This document shows, in pieces, positions 16,669 to 25,194 of a DNA stretch of 64,000 nucleotides. The number at the start of each line of letters is the position of its first letter. Positions within the stretch are counted from its first letter, which is position 1. The DNA is taken from the NCBI GenBank assembly GCA_050695155.1, contig JBOGTO010000437.1, positions 30,086-94,085 of the forward strand, written 5' to 3'. The translations under genes were made by a program, and so were the position numbers. The notes beneath the pieces are model-generated. The model was not told the DNA's origin. It saw only the letters and a list, made by a program, of their open reading frames with translations, and searched no databases. This DNA comes from CF-113 sp050695155. GTDB lineage: Bacteria; Chloroflexota; Ktedonobacteria; Ktedonobacterales; Ktedonobacteraceae.

Positions 16669-17238
16669 ATGAAAACAGGGCTTCACGGAACCCTGAAACA
16701 GCGGCAGGCACTGAGAACCGGCGGTATCGGTGTCGGTTTCTTTTTGCTCCACGTCGATGGAGATACGGTGCTGGAGCTTGAGGTGTATGCCGACCGCCAG
16801 GGGGTGCTTCGCCGGGTTGATGATGGGGAGCCGTTGCTGCCGATCACCATCAGGAATGCTCTGCCTGGATGCGAAATCAGCACTCTGAAACTCGCGCCAC
16901 AGCTTGCACAGGCGACACTCCCAGAGCAGCTTGAAGAGCGCCGCTCTGAGGGGAAAGAATACCTTCCAGTATCCACCGATATGACACCACTCGTGCGAAC
17001 AGGTCTGGCAGCGCTGGACAGGTCTGAGCAGCTTCTCCAGTCACTTGCGCCGTTGGTGCAAGACCTGCTGATCCACGGCACACGAGCTCCCGGCCAAGCC
17101 AGAGCGCTGGATGTCGCTGAGAATATGGTCGCTGTACTCATTCAGCAACTCTACAGAATCGACGAGGGCCTCGCTGAGCGTGCAAACCTGGACATCCTGG
17201 CTGAGGTCGAGGCCCAGGTGTCGCTAGAAAGAAAATAG
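16669..17238 (+). CDS. Hypothetical protein, 189 aa
   Basis: ATG 16669 follows AGGAAAGAAGG, 15 bases after the ATPase. The N-terminal half is beta-rich (GVGFFLLHVDGDTVLELEVYA), and the C-terminal half is a long helical bundle (residues 105-189). No family is recognised. The next gene starts two bases after its stop, so it belongs to the ATPase operon. Confidence 0.65.
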   Translation: MKTGLHGTLKQRQALRTGGIGVGFFLLHVDGDTVLELEVYADRQGVLRRVDDGEPLLPITIRNALPGCEISTLKLAPQLAQATLPEQLEERRSEGKEYLPVSTDMTPLVRTGLAALDRSEQLLQSLAPLVQDLLIHGTRAPGQARALDVAENMVAVLIQQLYRIDEGLAERANLDILAEVEAQVSLERK

Positions 17239-17240
17239 GT

Positions 17241-18851
17241 ATGAGCCAGCAAGAACAAAGTGAATCACCAGCTCCGATTGACCAGGTGGGCGAGATGGCC
17301 AGGGAGAGCATTCCACCTGATCCGCCGCAGGATGTAGAACAGGCCATAGCCCAGTTGGCGCAGCAGATCGCCGAAGAGCCGAGGCGGATCAGGAAGCGGC
17401 AGGATGTGACGCAAATCCTTGCGTCCATGTCCGAGGGCGTCATTGCCGCCCTACATGTTAGCCGCCCACGCTTCACCGCGACGGTTGCGCCCAAACGGAG
17501 AGGGACCGCGCTGGGGTTGGAGAAGCTTGGGATCTCGGGCAGTGCTGCTGGGCAGCAAGTGATCAAAGACTACTTCACACTGGGCAGACACAGCTTGTTG
17601 CCAACTGAGCTGCAGAAGGAGCTGGCAACCATCGAGAATGCAGCCCGGGCCTGCCTGGATCGCTATGCCTTCCGCACACACTGGGGCTATTTCATCCCGG
17701 CAAGCAATTACGCCGTCTGGAAGGAGGAAAACAGCAAGCACGAGGAGAAGTTCTGGGAGAAGAAAGCCTACGTGCTTGAACACTACGATGAGATCATCGA
17801 GGAGGTGATCGCTGCCTATCAGACTCTCGCCGAGGACGCCTGGATGCAGACCTCCTTCGGGGCTGCGGTGGTGCGCGAACAGAAGGAGCATCTTTCCAGC
17901 GAACTCTTTGAGGAATTATATCAGCATCTCAAAACGGGACAGGGGAAAACGGCTTTTATCGAAACGTACCTCTCGTCCATTCGTCAGGCGATACCCCCTC
18001 TCGAGGAAGTTGCAGCTGCCTTTGAGTACGACGTGGAACTTGGCTACATTCCTCTGCCATCGCTCCTCGCGCGCGATGTTCTGGAAGCAGATCTGGTCAT
18101 TCGCGCCCGCGCGTTGCGTGACGCGCAAGTCCGGGCAGAGATGGACACTATCGAGGCACAGCGCCGGGCCGAACTTGAGGCTATTGAGGATCGGCAACGG
18201 TTGGAAGAAGCCCAGCGCCGGGCGGAATGGCAACAGCTCAACCAGCAAGAACGCCAGGAGCAGCAACTCACCTATCTGAAGCTGCAAGCCGAGCGTGAAA
18301 AGCTCCAGCAGCAACAGGCGATGGATCGCGACGTGCTGGCGACGGCCAAACGACAGAAAGAACAACTGGTGCAGGAGTTCTACACCGGCATTGTCGCTCA
18401 GATTAACGAACTGGTGCGCGAAGTCTGCGACAAGACCCTTGAAAGCTTAGACGAGAATGGCGGCATATTGCGTGGACCAGTTTCCACCCGACTGCGCGAC
18501 CTCGTGGTGAGGTTAGAGCGTCTGAACTTCATTGAAGATGCCCAGATCGGAACGCAGATCGAACGCTTGCGCGCTGTGCTGCCAACCCAGGCGCAGCAAG
18601 AAGAGGCCGGGAAAGGAATCGCCAGGATCGACACCTCCGGCATTCGCCGGGTCGTGCAGCAACTCCACAAAGAGGCCGAGGCGACACTGCTTGAACTGGA
18701 TTTAGGCCCGCTTCAACGCGCACCACGCCAGGTGGACGTCACACCAGACAATACCGCGCTGATCGCCGACGAGCCGAGGAAACGACGGTCGCTCGATCTT
18801 GGCGCGGCGGATGGATCAGGCGCGAAGCGACGTGCAAGAAAAACAGTGTGA
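17241..18851 (+). CDS. Long coiled-coil protein, 536 aa
   Basis: Residues about 285-380 are a strong coiled coil (AQRRAELEAIEDRQRLEEAQ and following, Gln/Glu/Arg-rich). The N-terminal 270 residues include conserved-looking segments (VIKDYFTLGRHSLLP, RYAFRTHWGYFIPAS) that recall the DUF3150 type found on plasmids and phages; this match is tentative. The C-terminal tail is basic (KRRARKTV). It overlaps the HerA-like gene by ATGA, so the two products are made together and may form a complex. Confidence 0.65.
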   Translation: MSQQEQSESPAPIDQVGEMARESIPPDPPQDVEQAIAQLAQQIAEEPRRIRKRQDVTQILASMSEGVIAALHVSRPRFTATVAPKRRGTALGLEKLGISGSAAGQQVIKDYFTLGRHSLLPTELQKELATIENAARACLDRYAFRTHWGYFIPASNYAVWKEENSKHEEKFWEKKAYVLEHYDEIIEEVIAAYQTLAEDAWMQTSFGAAVVREQKEHLSSELFEELYQHLKTGQGKTAFIETYLSSIRQAIPPLEEVAAAFEYDVELGYIPLPSLLARDVLEADLVIRARALRDAQVRAEMDTIEAQRRAELEAIEDRQRLEEAQRRAEWQQLNQQERQEQQLTYLKLQAEREKLQQQQAMDRDVLATAKRQKEQLVQEFYTGIVAQINELVREVCDKTLESLDENGGILRGPVSTRLRDLVVRLERLNFIEDAQIGTQIERLRAVLPTQAQQEEAGKGIARIDTSGIRRVVQQLHKEAEATLLELDLGPLQRAPRQVDVTPDNTALIADEPRKRRSLDLGAADGSGAKRRARKTV

Positions 18852-20542
18852 TGAACCGCCAGAAGCAAAGCGAGCAAAATATGGCACAACATTCTTCACA
18901 GGAACCGGGAGAACACGCTTTGATGAGTATGACAGACAGGCAGCAGCAAGCACGGCTCCAGATCGATCGTGACGGCGCGCTGCCCTTTACCAAAAGCCGG
19001 CTGAGTGGTGCAAGTATTACAATCCTGGGACGAAAGGGGACTGGGAAAAGCACGACCCTGGCAGTGTTTGCTGAAGAATTGCTCAAACAACATGTTCCCC
19101 TGGTGATCGTGGACCCGCAAGGGGAGTACTATTCGCTGGCCCAGCAATTTGACATTATCGTGGCTGGCCGCGCTGCGCACGCCCTAGTTTCGCTCGACCC
19201 TGAGAAAGCAGGGGCACTCGCGGAGTTTTCCCTGACGCACAACGTTCCTGTGGTGCTGAGCCTGCCTCGGTACAGCGCCCAGGAGCGCTTTACTCTGCTG
19301 CGCTGCTTTTTCGAGCGCCTCTGGACACTTGAGGAAGACCTGCGTAAGCCCTACTTCGTACTCATGGAAGAAGCTCACACGTACCTCCCGCAAGTCGGGA
19401 CGACCCCGGTATTTCACATACTCTCGGATATCTTCCTGCTCGGCAGGAAACTGGGGCTTGGCACCATCATGGCGACACAGCGGTCCCAGAAAATTCACAA
19501 GGACACCATTTCGCAGTCAGAGATTTACCTGCTGCATAAAGTCACCCATCCGAAAGATGTGGAAGTGTACGAGGAACTGATCCCACTTTCTGCCAAAGAA
19601 GTGCGCGCCATGATCGCGCGTTTACGCAAGGGGTCGGCTATCGCGGTCTACGAGGATGAAACGCTGCCTGAAGAGGTGTCGAGCGATGTCGTGGTGCAAG
19701 TCCAGATACGCAACCAGGAGACGCATCACGTTGGCTCGACTCCAACTTTTGAAACGGCTGAACCTCTTGCGTTACGTCAGCTTGACGAGGCGCTTGTCAA
19801 AGAACTCCAAGCGCTCCTTGCAGAAACGCAGCCCGGCGAGTCGGAGCGGGAACAGGCGCTCTTGCATGAGATCACCACCTTGCAAGAGGAACGAGCACAA
19901 CAAGAAGAGGTGATTGGTGATTTACGCCGGTCTCTCGATGAACAAGAGGCACAGCTAAGCGACCTGCATAGGCAGGTGGACCTGCTGAGCAAAATCACCG
20001 TCACGCTCGATGGCGCGAAGTTCCCTGCGCTCAACCTGCCTGACGTGTTGCAACTCGACCGCATGCAGACGCACGTTGCACAGGCAACCATCGAAGTTTC
20101 TCGAGCGGAAGGGCTACAGATCGCTTCAACTAATGGGCCAAGCGCATCAGCAGTTTCTAAAGTCGATGCGATACCATCAGCAGAAGCGGTGGGAGAGTTC
20201 ATGCCGGTCACGCTGCGCTTCAGTGAAAACAAACTACTGACGCGCCTGCTTCAGCAAGTGGAGGCCCTCTCGCTCTCAGAAAAGGCGCTGTTGACCTGGC
20301 TCCTTGAACATGACGGTGAGGAGATTTCGTCGCAGGATCTGGCCGATGCCGTGGGCAGGGACGTCAGTGTAACCCGGTCGAGACGGACCACAGGCCTCGT
20401 AAAGTTCCCTTTCGTGGCTCGATGGGGGGCGAACAAGTTCTGGTATAAGGGGATATTCAGCGAGTATGCCCGCAAGCACTTTACGTCAATATCCGATCCG
20501 CAGGTCATCGCTCAGCAGGTAATCCTGGCCGCGCAATCGTGA
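18848..20542 (+). CDS. HerA/FtsK-like P-loop ATPase, 564 aa
   Basis: Walker A GRKGTGKST (residues 61-69), VIVDPQGEYYSL, and Walker B FVLMEEAH (E174-E175) followed by ATQRSQKI place it in the HerA/DUF87 branch of hexameric DNA or protein translocases. Residues about 310-390 form a coiled coil. The last 90 residues look like a winged helix (LSEKALLTWLLEHDGEE, SQDLADAVGRD). Co-translated with the coiled-coil protein. It may pump or remodel DNA for the element, or act in defence like HerA partners; the sequence does not decide. Confidence 0.8.
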   Translation: MMNRQKQSEQNMAQHSSQEPGEHALMSMTDRQQQARLQIDRDGALPFTKSRLSGASITILGRKGTGKSTTLAVFAEELLKQHVPLVIVDPQGEYYSLAQQFDIIVAGRAAHALVSLDPEKAGALAEFSLTHNVPVVLSLPRYSAQERFTLLRCFFERLWTLEEDLRKPYFVLMEEAHTYLPQVGTTPVFHILSDIFLLGRKLGLGTIMATQRSQKIHKDTISQSEIYLLHKVTHPKDVEVYEELIPLSAKEVRAMIARLRKGSAIAVYEDETLPEEVSSDVVVQVQIRNQETHHVGSTPTFETAEPLALRQLDEALVKELQALLAETQPGESEREQALLHEITTLQEERAQQEEVIGDLRRSLDEQEAQLSDLHRQVDLLSKITVTLDGAKFPALNLPDVLQLDRMQTHVAQATIEVSRAEGLQIASTNGPSASAVSKVDAIPSAEAVGEFMPVTLRFSENKLLTRLLQQVEALSLSEKALLTWLLEHDGEEISSQDLADAVGRDVSVTRSRRTTGLVKFPFVARWGANKFWYKGIFSEYARKHFTSISDPQVIAQQVILAAQS

Positions 20543-20693
20543 AGGGGGTTTGGGATTTTTGATGGCTGATAATTGCTCGTAGCTGAAAGAACGAGCTGTT
20601 CGCTAGCCACTCTTGGATGCCAGAAAAGAAACTATCTGTGAGGAGTCAACGACTTGGCTATGCTAAAAAACCGTTTTACAAGGAGCATGAACG

Positions 20694-20840
20694 ATGACAG
20701 ATCCATTAGAGAATAGGCAATCCATCCTTCTTGATCATGGTGATCCGGTCAGAGACCCCAACCCTCAAGCGGCGGGGCATGTGAAGAGCATGCCTGGCTC
20801 TGACCAGCTTCCGCACCTGAGCCTGACGACCAGGCGATGA
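20694..20840 (+). pseudogene. Start of a gene interrupted by IscB element 1
   Basis: ATG 20694 has an excellent AAGGAG site eight bases upstream and begins MTDPLENRQSILLDHGD, but after about 20 codons it runs into the omega-RNA scaffold and stops at 20838. The simplest reading is a resident small gene split by the insertion; its 3' end may be the GKGEE-stop at about 22400-22414, just before the gene at 22423. It could instead be a leader peptide. Confidence 0.4.
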
Positions 20841-21053
20841 GGGTACGAACGTTGCGGGATGCCCAAGACCCACGGCAGAGTGCTTCCTCAGCCCTGCCCT
20901 CTGGAAGTTCCGATTGCAGACAACCTCCGGGGTGTGAACGAAACGGATCGGAACAGATGGCTGACCAGCAACAGTAGCAAGGGGAACGTCGAGCAGTGTC
21001 GGACTCGACGTGTGACCAGGCCCGTAAGGGCTCCCGAAAGGGAAAAGAGAAGC
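20740..21053 (+). ncRNA. Omega-RNA of IscB element 1
   Basis: About 300 bases of non-coding, hairpin-rich DNA lie directly before the IscB start. They include an imperfect CCCC...GGGG stem at 20756-20777, GTTGCGG, and AGGCCCGTAAGGGCTC / CCGAAAGG near the 3' end. IscB proteins use such an upstream omega-RNA whose 5' end, copied from flanking DNA, is the guide; the guide should map near 20735-20755. Boundaries are approximate. Confidence 0.65.
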
Positions 21054-22390
21054 ATGAGTGTGTTTGTTCTTGATCAGCATCATTGTCCACTCGATCCGTG
21101 CTCTGAAAAACGGGCGAGGCTGTTGCGGGAGCGTGGGCGAGCAGTGGTTCACCGCATCCAACCATATACCATCCGCCTCAAAGACCGGTGCGTCCAGGAG
21201 AGCGTGGTGCATCCCTACGTGCTCAAATTCGATCCAGGGAGCAAGGCGACCGGCGTGGCACTGGCGCGCGAGGAGCAGACGCTATCTGGCCCGGTGCATC
21301 ATGCCGTGTTCCTGGCTGAGATCACTCATCGTGGCATGCAGATCCACGAACGTCTGCACAAACGGGCGGGCTACCGAAGGCGGCGCAGATCCGCCAACCT
21401 GCGGTACCGGTCGCCCAGGTTTTCCAACCGCCGTCGGCGCAAAGGCTGGCTGCCCCCCTCTATCGAGAGCAGGATTGGCAATGTACTCTCCTGGACGGCT
21501 CGCTTGCAACGCTGGTGTCCTATCAGTCGGCTCGCGGTCGAGCGGACCAAATTTAATCCGCAACTGTTGGACAACCCAACCCTCACGAACCTGGACTATC
21601 AAAGAGGAACCCTGTTCGGCTGGGAACTGCGCGCATATGTCCTGGCAAGGTGGCACTATCAGTGTGCCTATTGCGAAGCGAACACGGTGCCTCTGGAACT
21701 CGATCATGTGGTGCCTCGCAGCCGACATGGGTCAGATCGCGTGAGCAACCTGGTCGCGTGCTGCCGCCCCTGCAATGAACGCAAAGGCAATCTGCCACTT
21801 GAGCAGTTTCTTGAGGAGCGGCCTGCTGTGCTCTCTCGTATTCAGGCGCAGCGCAAAACACCCCTACGGGATGCGGCGGCGATGAACGCTGTGCGCTATG
21901 CACTGGTCGAGCGGCTGAATGCCACAGGGCTGCCTGTCGAAGCAAGTTCCGGAGGACGGACCTCATGGAATCGCGAGCAGTTTGGTATGCCGAAAGCGCA
22001 TGCGCTCGATGCGCTGTGCGTGGGGCAGATCGCCGGAATCCAGAGAGGACAGCAGCGCACGCTCGTGATCGCGGGTACGGGGCGCGGAATGTACTGCCGC
22101 ACCAATGTGGATGCCTCTGGCTTCCCACGGGGCTATTTGCCACGTCAGAAGCGGATACATGGGTTCCAGACCGGGGACCTGGTGGAAGCGCAGGTGCCTG
22201 AGCCACGCAAGACGGCGGGTCGGCATCGGGGGCGCGTCGCCGTGCGCACGAGCGGGTCGTTTCGCGTCGGACGGATCGATGGGATCAGGTGGAAGTATTG
22301 TCGCATGGTTCAGAGGGGGGATGGGTATGATTATCAGCTTCAGGAGCAGGCAGCGGACGCTTCCTCCCCGACGATGAAGCCGTGGGGCCT
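20750..22390 (+). mobile_element. IscB element 1 (IS200/IS605-type, no TnpA)
   Basis: The unit comprises omega-RNA plus iscB, with a subterminal stem on the left (20756-20777) and a CCCC...GGGG stem on the right (22366-22387). No Y1 transposase gene is present, so it would need one in trans. The left end lies within a small reading frame starting at 20694. Exact ends cannot be fixed from one copy. Confidence 0.55.
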
Positions 22391-22457
22391 CCGCGCCGAG
22401 GAAAGGGTGAGGAATAAAGGCGATGGCAGCATTTCAGTTTTACACGATGTCCGGTGA
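21054..22457 (+). CDS. iscB: IscB RNA-guided nuclease 1, 467 aa
   Basis: The N-terminal PLMP-type domain (SVFVLDQHHCPLDPC) is followed by RuvC-I KFDPGSKATG (D60), an Arg-rich bridge helix (RRRRRSANLRYRSPRF), an HNH domain with CAYC (204-207), ELDHVVPR (D217, H218) and CRPCNERKGN, then RuvC-III KAHALDALCVG. All catalytic positions are intact, so it should nick or cut DNA with its omega-RNA. ATG 21054 follows AAAGAGAAGC; an open frame back to 20859 is just RNA scaffold. The C-terminus runs past the family norm into host-like sequence and overlaps the next gene. Confidence 0.93.
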   Translation: MSVFVLDQHHCPLDPCSEKRARLLRERGRAVVHRIQPYTIRLKDRCVQESVVHPYVLKFDPGSKATGVALAREEQTLSGPVHHAVFLAEITHRGMQIHERLHKRAGYRRRRRSANLRYRSPRFSNRRRRKGWLPPSIESRIGNVLSWTARLQRWCPISRLAVERTKFNPQLLDNPTLTNLDYQRGTLFGWELRAYVLARWHYQCAYCEANTVPLELDHVVPRSRHGSDRVSNLVACCRPCNERKGNLPLEQFLEERPAVLSRIQAQRKTPLRDAAAMNAVRYALVERLNATGLPVEASSGGRTSWNREQFGMPKAHALDALCVGQIAGIQRGQQRTLVIAGTGRGMYCRTNVDASGFPRGYLPRQKRIHGFQTGDLVEAQVPEPRKTAGRHRGRVAVRTSGSFRVGRIDGIRWKYCRMVQRGDGYDYQLQEQAADASSPTMKPWGLRAEERVRNKGDGSISVLHDVR

Positions 22458-22812
22458 GAACCAGGCAGCTTTACGAAACAACCCGCGCCGATGCGTGGCG
22501 CTGCTTCGTCCCTGCAAGCCGCTGGCTGATCGGCTGTCTATGACAGGTGGTATCTACGCCCCACTTAGCGCAGACGATGAGCTATTGCTCCAGGACTTTC
22601 ACCTCGTTGCGCAGTCGTTCCAGAACTATCAGCATGAGGGAGCTTTTGACGGGATATGTCAACAAGCCGGGCTGCTCCATAGTGATGCGGGCTTGCTGGA
22701 AGGCCGTGTAGAGACGCTCTACCGCCAGCGTGAGCCAGCGCTGTACGAGGCGGAGACCATCTCGATCCTGGAGCAGTGGTTACACAACGAAGAAAAAGAA
22801 GGTGAGGAATAA
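22423..22812 (+). CDS. Hypothetical protein, 129 aa
   Basis: ATG 22423 follows GTGAGGAATAAAGG and lies within the last codons of iscB, consistent with a host gene abutting the insertion. The protein is soluble and helical, with CVALLRPCKPLADRL and an acidic C-terminus (HNEEKEGEE). No family is recognised. The following gene starts one base after its stop. Confidence 0.6.
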   Translation: MAAFQFYTMSGENQAALRNNPRRCVALLRPCKPLADRLSMTGGIYAPLSADDELLLQDFHLVAQSFQNYQHEGAFDGICQQAGLLHSDAGLLEGRVETLYRQREPALYEAETISILEQWLHNEEKEGEE

Positions 22813-22813
22813 G

Positions 22814-23275
22814 ATGAGCGAATTGACGGAGGTTGTGCGAGAATTGGAGCCGCGATTACTCGAAACGCTCGTGCAGATCCACATTACCTCTGATGGGAGC
22901 CGGGCAGAGGCGAAACTCTCGTTCAGCTTGTTTGGACCGCCAGGCATCGGGAAACGTATTGGGCCATATGCTATCTCCATCGACACGAATACCTTGACAG
23001 AGGGGATTAGCATGCATGGAATCGAACGCTACCCAGATCGCATGGTGGAGATCGAGGCATCAATGCCTATGGAGGACCAGCTTCGCGCCCTGCATGCCAG
23101 CGGTCTGGTCGGCGGCCTCGACGTGATTCGGCTTGATGCCGATACTGAAGCAGCCAGGCAACAGCATGCACTGGTCTCGTGGGTAGTAAAAACACACGCC
23201 GCCTCACAGGCAGAGCGCTTGGCCTGGTCGCAGTCGCTACGACGGAAACAGCAATTATCAGGTGGAAACTCATGA
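22814..23275 (+). CDS. Hypothetical protein, 153 aa
   Basis: ATG 22814 follows GGTGAGGAATAAG, so it is translationally coupled to the previous gene. The N-terminal half is beta-rich (VQIHITSDGSRAEAKLSFSL), the C-terminal half helical with a basic end. No motif is recognised. Confidence 0.6.
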   Translation: MSELTEVVRELEPRLLETLVQIHITSDGSRAEAKLSFSLFGPPGIGKRIGPYAISIDTNTLTEGISMHGIERYPDRMVEIEASMPMEDQLRALHASGLVGGLDVIRLDADTEAARQQHALVSWVVKTHAASQAERLAWSQSLRRKQQLSGGNS

Positions 23276-23322
23276 ACGGAGACCCGTTTCTCCCTGATTA
23301 GCCTAGAATGGAGCATGACAAC

Positions 23323-24117
23323 ATGGCAAAGAAAAAACCATTCTCAGAAGCACTCCTTGAGTTAGTTAAGGCCAATCCTGGAGAGATCTTCACTCTCACC
23401 CCTGAACAATTGGCAGAGCGAACAGGCTACTCCATTGATGAGGCGCGAGACTACTACCAGGGGATTGCCGCAGAGAAGCGGCGACGAGCCGAACAAGAAG
23501 AAGAAGTGAGGATTCGTGACTCGGAAGCGGATGTCATTACCTATATCCCATCGAGTCAGCATGTACGCATTATGTATTATCCTCATCTCGGAGAGGTGAA
23601 GATTGAGAGTACGTATCAGAGGAAGCGGAAATATGCTCAAAAAACCGAGCGATGGGGAAACGAGGAGGATAGTGTTCTCCTTTCCGCTCAGGACAGCATT
23701 GAGATTGGCATCTATCTCTCTGGATTGCAGCCACACATCAGGGATACGCAGGCGAGAATCGCATCGAAACCAGACCCAACAGAACCAGAACTTCCAGAAA
23801 CCTACCTCCCTCTTTTGACACCTCCTGATAGAATGCGGCTCTCTGACTTTGCCCGGATGCATGGCATCTCTGCGACCGAGGCAGTCAAATACTTTGACAG
23901 GCATTTGATCGCTGGTGAAAGAGAACGAAACTCCTTTAGCTATTCCGGGAAAACGGTGGACAGCGTGTTCATTTACTCACAAGGCAAAAGAGATGCATGG
24001 CAGCACCTTCATGACTTACCTGGATTTCATAGGTGTCCGCAGTGCCCACATGAAGTAGAGGAGGAGAACGAAGAACAAGCGAACACGCACTCAGACGTCC
24101 AGGACCTGGAGCCTTGA
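23323..24117 (+). CDS. Helix-turn-helix-type protein, 264 aa
   Basis: I prefer ATG 23323 (GGAG nine bases upstream) to ATG 23308. Residues 10-50 look like a winged or simple helix-turn-helix (SEALLELVKANPGEIFTLT, AERTGYSIDEARDYYQG). A second helical repeat of the same flavour is at residues about 175-205 (RLSDFARMHGISATEAVKYF). A CPQC pair sits near the C-terminus. A role in replication or regulation of the plasmid is plausible; it lies just upstream of parA, on the same strand. Confidence 0.55.
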   Translation: MAKKKPFSEALLELVKANPGEIFTLTPEQLAERTGYSIDEARDYYQGIAAEKRRRAEQEEEVRIRDSEADVITYIPSSQHVRIMYYPHLGEVKIESTYQRKRKYAQKTERWGNEEDSVLLSAQDSIEIGIYLSGLQPHIRDTQARIASKPDPTEPELPETYLPLLTPPDRMRLSDFARMHGISATEAVKYFDRHLIAGERERNSFSYSGKTVDSVFIYSQGKRDAWQHLHDLPGFHRCPQCPHEVEEENEEQANTHSDVQDLEP

Positions 24118-24176
24118 ACAGTGATGAAGCCCTTCGCCTGGCCGCCCTGGTCTGCAAGATCGCGCTCTGGAAGGAT

Positions 24177-24194
24177 TGTCTGTAGTTACAGACA
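24177..24194. promoter_or_regulatory. Candidate parS/operator, copy 1
   Basis: TGTCTGTAGTTACAGACA, an 18-bp palindrome with one central mismatch, lies 83 bases before parA. The same sequence with a perfect centre recurs at 24236 and 26103. Confidence 0.7.
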
Positions 24195-24227
24195 CTGATC
24201 AAAACGTAAAGGCGAGGAAAATTATGG

Positions 24228-24233
24228 TATACT
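24228..24233 (+). promoter_or_regulatory. -10 element of parAB
   Basis: TATACT lies three bases before palindrome copy 2; the -35 region (around 24205-24210) is weak. A protein bound to the palindrome would cover the transcription start, which fits autoregulation by ParA or ParB. Confidence 0.45.
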
Positions 24234-24235
24234 CC

Positions 24236-24253
24236 TGTCTGTAGCTACAGACA
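24236..24253. promoter_or_regulatory. Candidate parS/operator, copy 2
   Basis: TGTCTGTAGCTACAGACA is a perfect 18-bp palindrome, extending to 20 bp with the flanking C and G, located 23 bases before the parA start codon and just after a TATACT box. Confidence 0.75.
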
Positions 24254-24276
24254 GCATGGAGAAAGGAGACCACCTG

Positions 24277-25194
24277 ATGGCTGCACGAGTTCTATATATC
24301 GGAGGTTCTAAAGGCGGTACCGGAAAGACAACCACAGCGCAAAATCTGGCCGACAAATTTATGACGATGGGGAAACGAGTTTTGGGAATAGACGGCGACG
24401 GATCGGCAAGTTGGAGTCATTTGAATGGCCTGTTCCCAAAAAAGGGGCGTCCCAATCTCTATACTGCTATCAGCCAGCTCACCAGTTCTTTTGAGGCGAG
24501 ATTGCCAATTTATCATCTGCCATCAGGATTGCATTTTATCCCATCAAGTTCAGCACTGCATAAAGTCGTCGTTGACATTGCCAGCGTGGATCGACGAGAA
24601 TACGTCCTGCAACAGCTTCTGGCTCCTGTACTAGATCGCTATGACATTATCATTATCGATTGCCCACCGGCGCTCAATTCATGGACGACCAATATCTTTG
24701 CGGTCTCTGGAGAAGGAATTATCACGGTACAAATTGAGCCGCTGGGCATTGCCTCGGCAGGCGCGGTGCTCGAATATCTCCAGGGTCTTCAAAAACGCGG
24801 AGTTTTAGAGCATGATCTCAAGCTCTCCGGTGCTCTCATTACCATGATCGACTCGCGTACTCTGCTTCACCGCGAAATGGCAAACGTTGCTCAGAAGGAA
24901 TTAGGGAAGCATATCAACTTTTTTGCAACGCGCATTGAACGCACTATTCAGTTCCCTGAAGCGCAATACTTCGGACAGGCCATCACAACCTACAATCCAG
25001 ACAGCAAGGGCTCTGCTGCTTATCAGGCCCTGGCACAAGAAGTGCTGGCGGGAACATGCCAGAGTCGCGTGTCTGACCTGCGGGTTCCCGCAGGCTTCGC
25101 CGATCAGCTCCTCCTATCTGCATCGTCGGTCGAAGAGCAGACAGGGGAGGGTGGAACTGAACTTACCTGGGAGGAAATCGATGTCCACGTTTAA
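24277..25194 (+). CDS. parA: ParA partition ATPase, 305 aa
   Basis: A deviant Walker A KGGTGKTT (residues 12-19), GIDGDGSAS for Walker A', and IIIDCPPALNSWT for Walker B identify a ParA/MinD-type ATPase that positions DNA cargo by ATP-dependent binding to the nucleoid. ATG 24277 follows GAAAGGAG. It has no N-terminal DNA-binding extension, as in type Ib/chromosomal ParA. It overlaps parB by 14 bases; palindromes in front suggest feedback control. Confidence 0.92.
   Translation: MAARVLYIGGSKGGTGKTTTAQNLADKFMTMGKRVLGIDGDGSASWSHLNGLFPKKGRPNLYTAISQLTSSFEARLPIYHLPSGLHFIPSSSALHKVVVDIASVDRREYVLQQLLAPVLDRYDIIIIDCPPALNSWTTNIFAVSGEGIITVQIEPLGIASAGAVLEYLQGLQKRGVLEHDLKLSGALITMIDSRTLLHREMANVAQKELGKHINFFATRIERTIQFPEAQYFGQAITTYNPDSKGSAAYQALAQEVLAGTCQSRVSDLRVPAGFADQLLLSASSVEEQTGEGGTELTWEEIDVHV

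Noticed and set aside
20859..21053. N-terminal extension of IscB 1
   Set aside because: The in-frame stretch is the omega-RNA scaffold; the conserved protein starts at the ATG at 21054.
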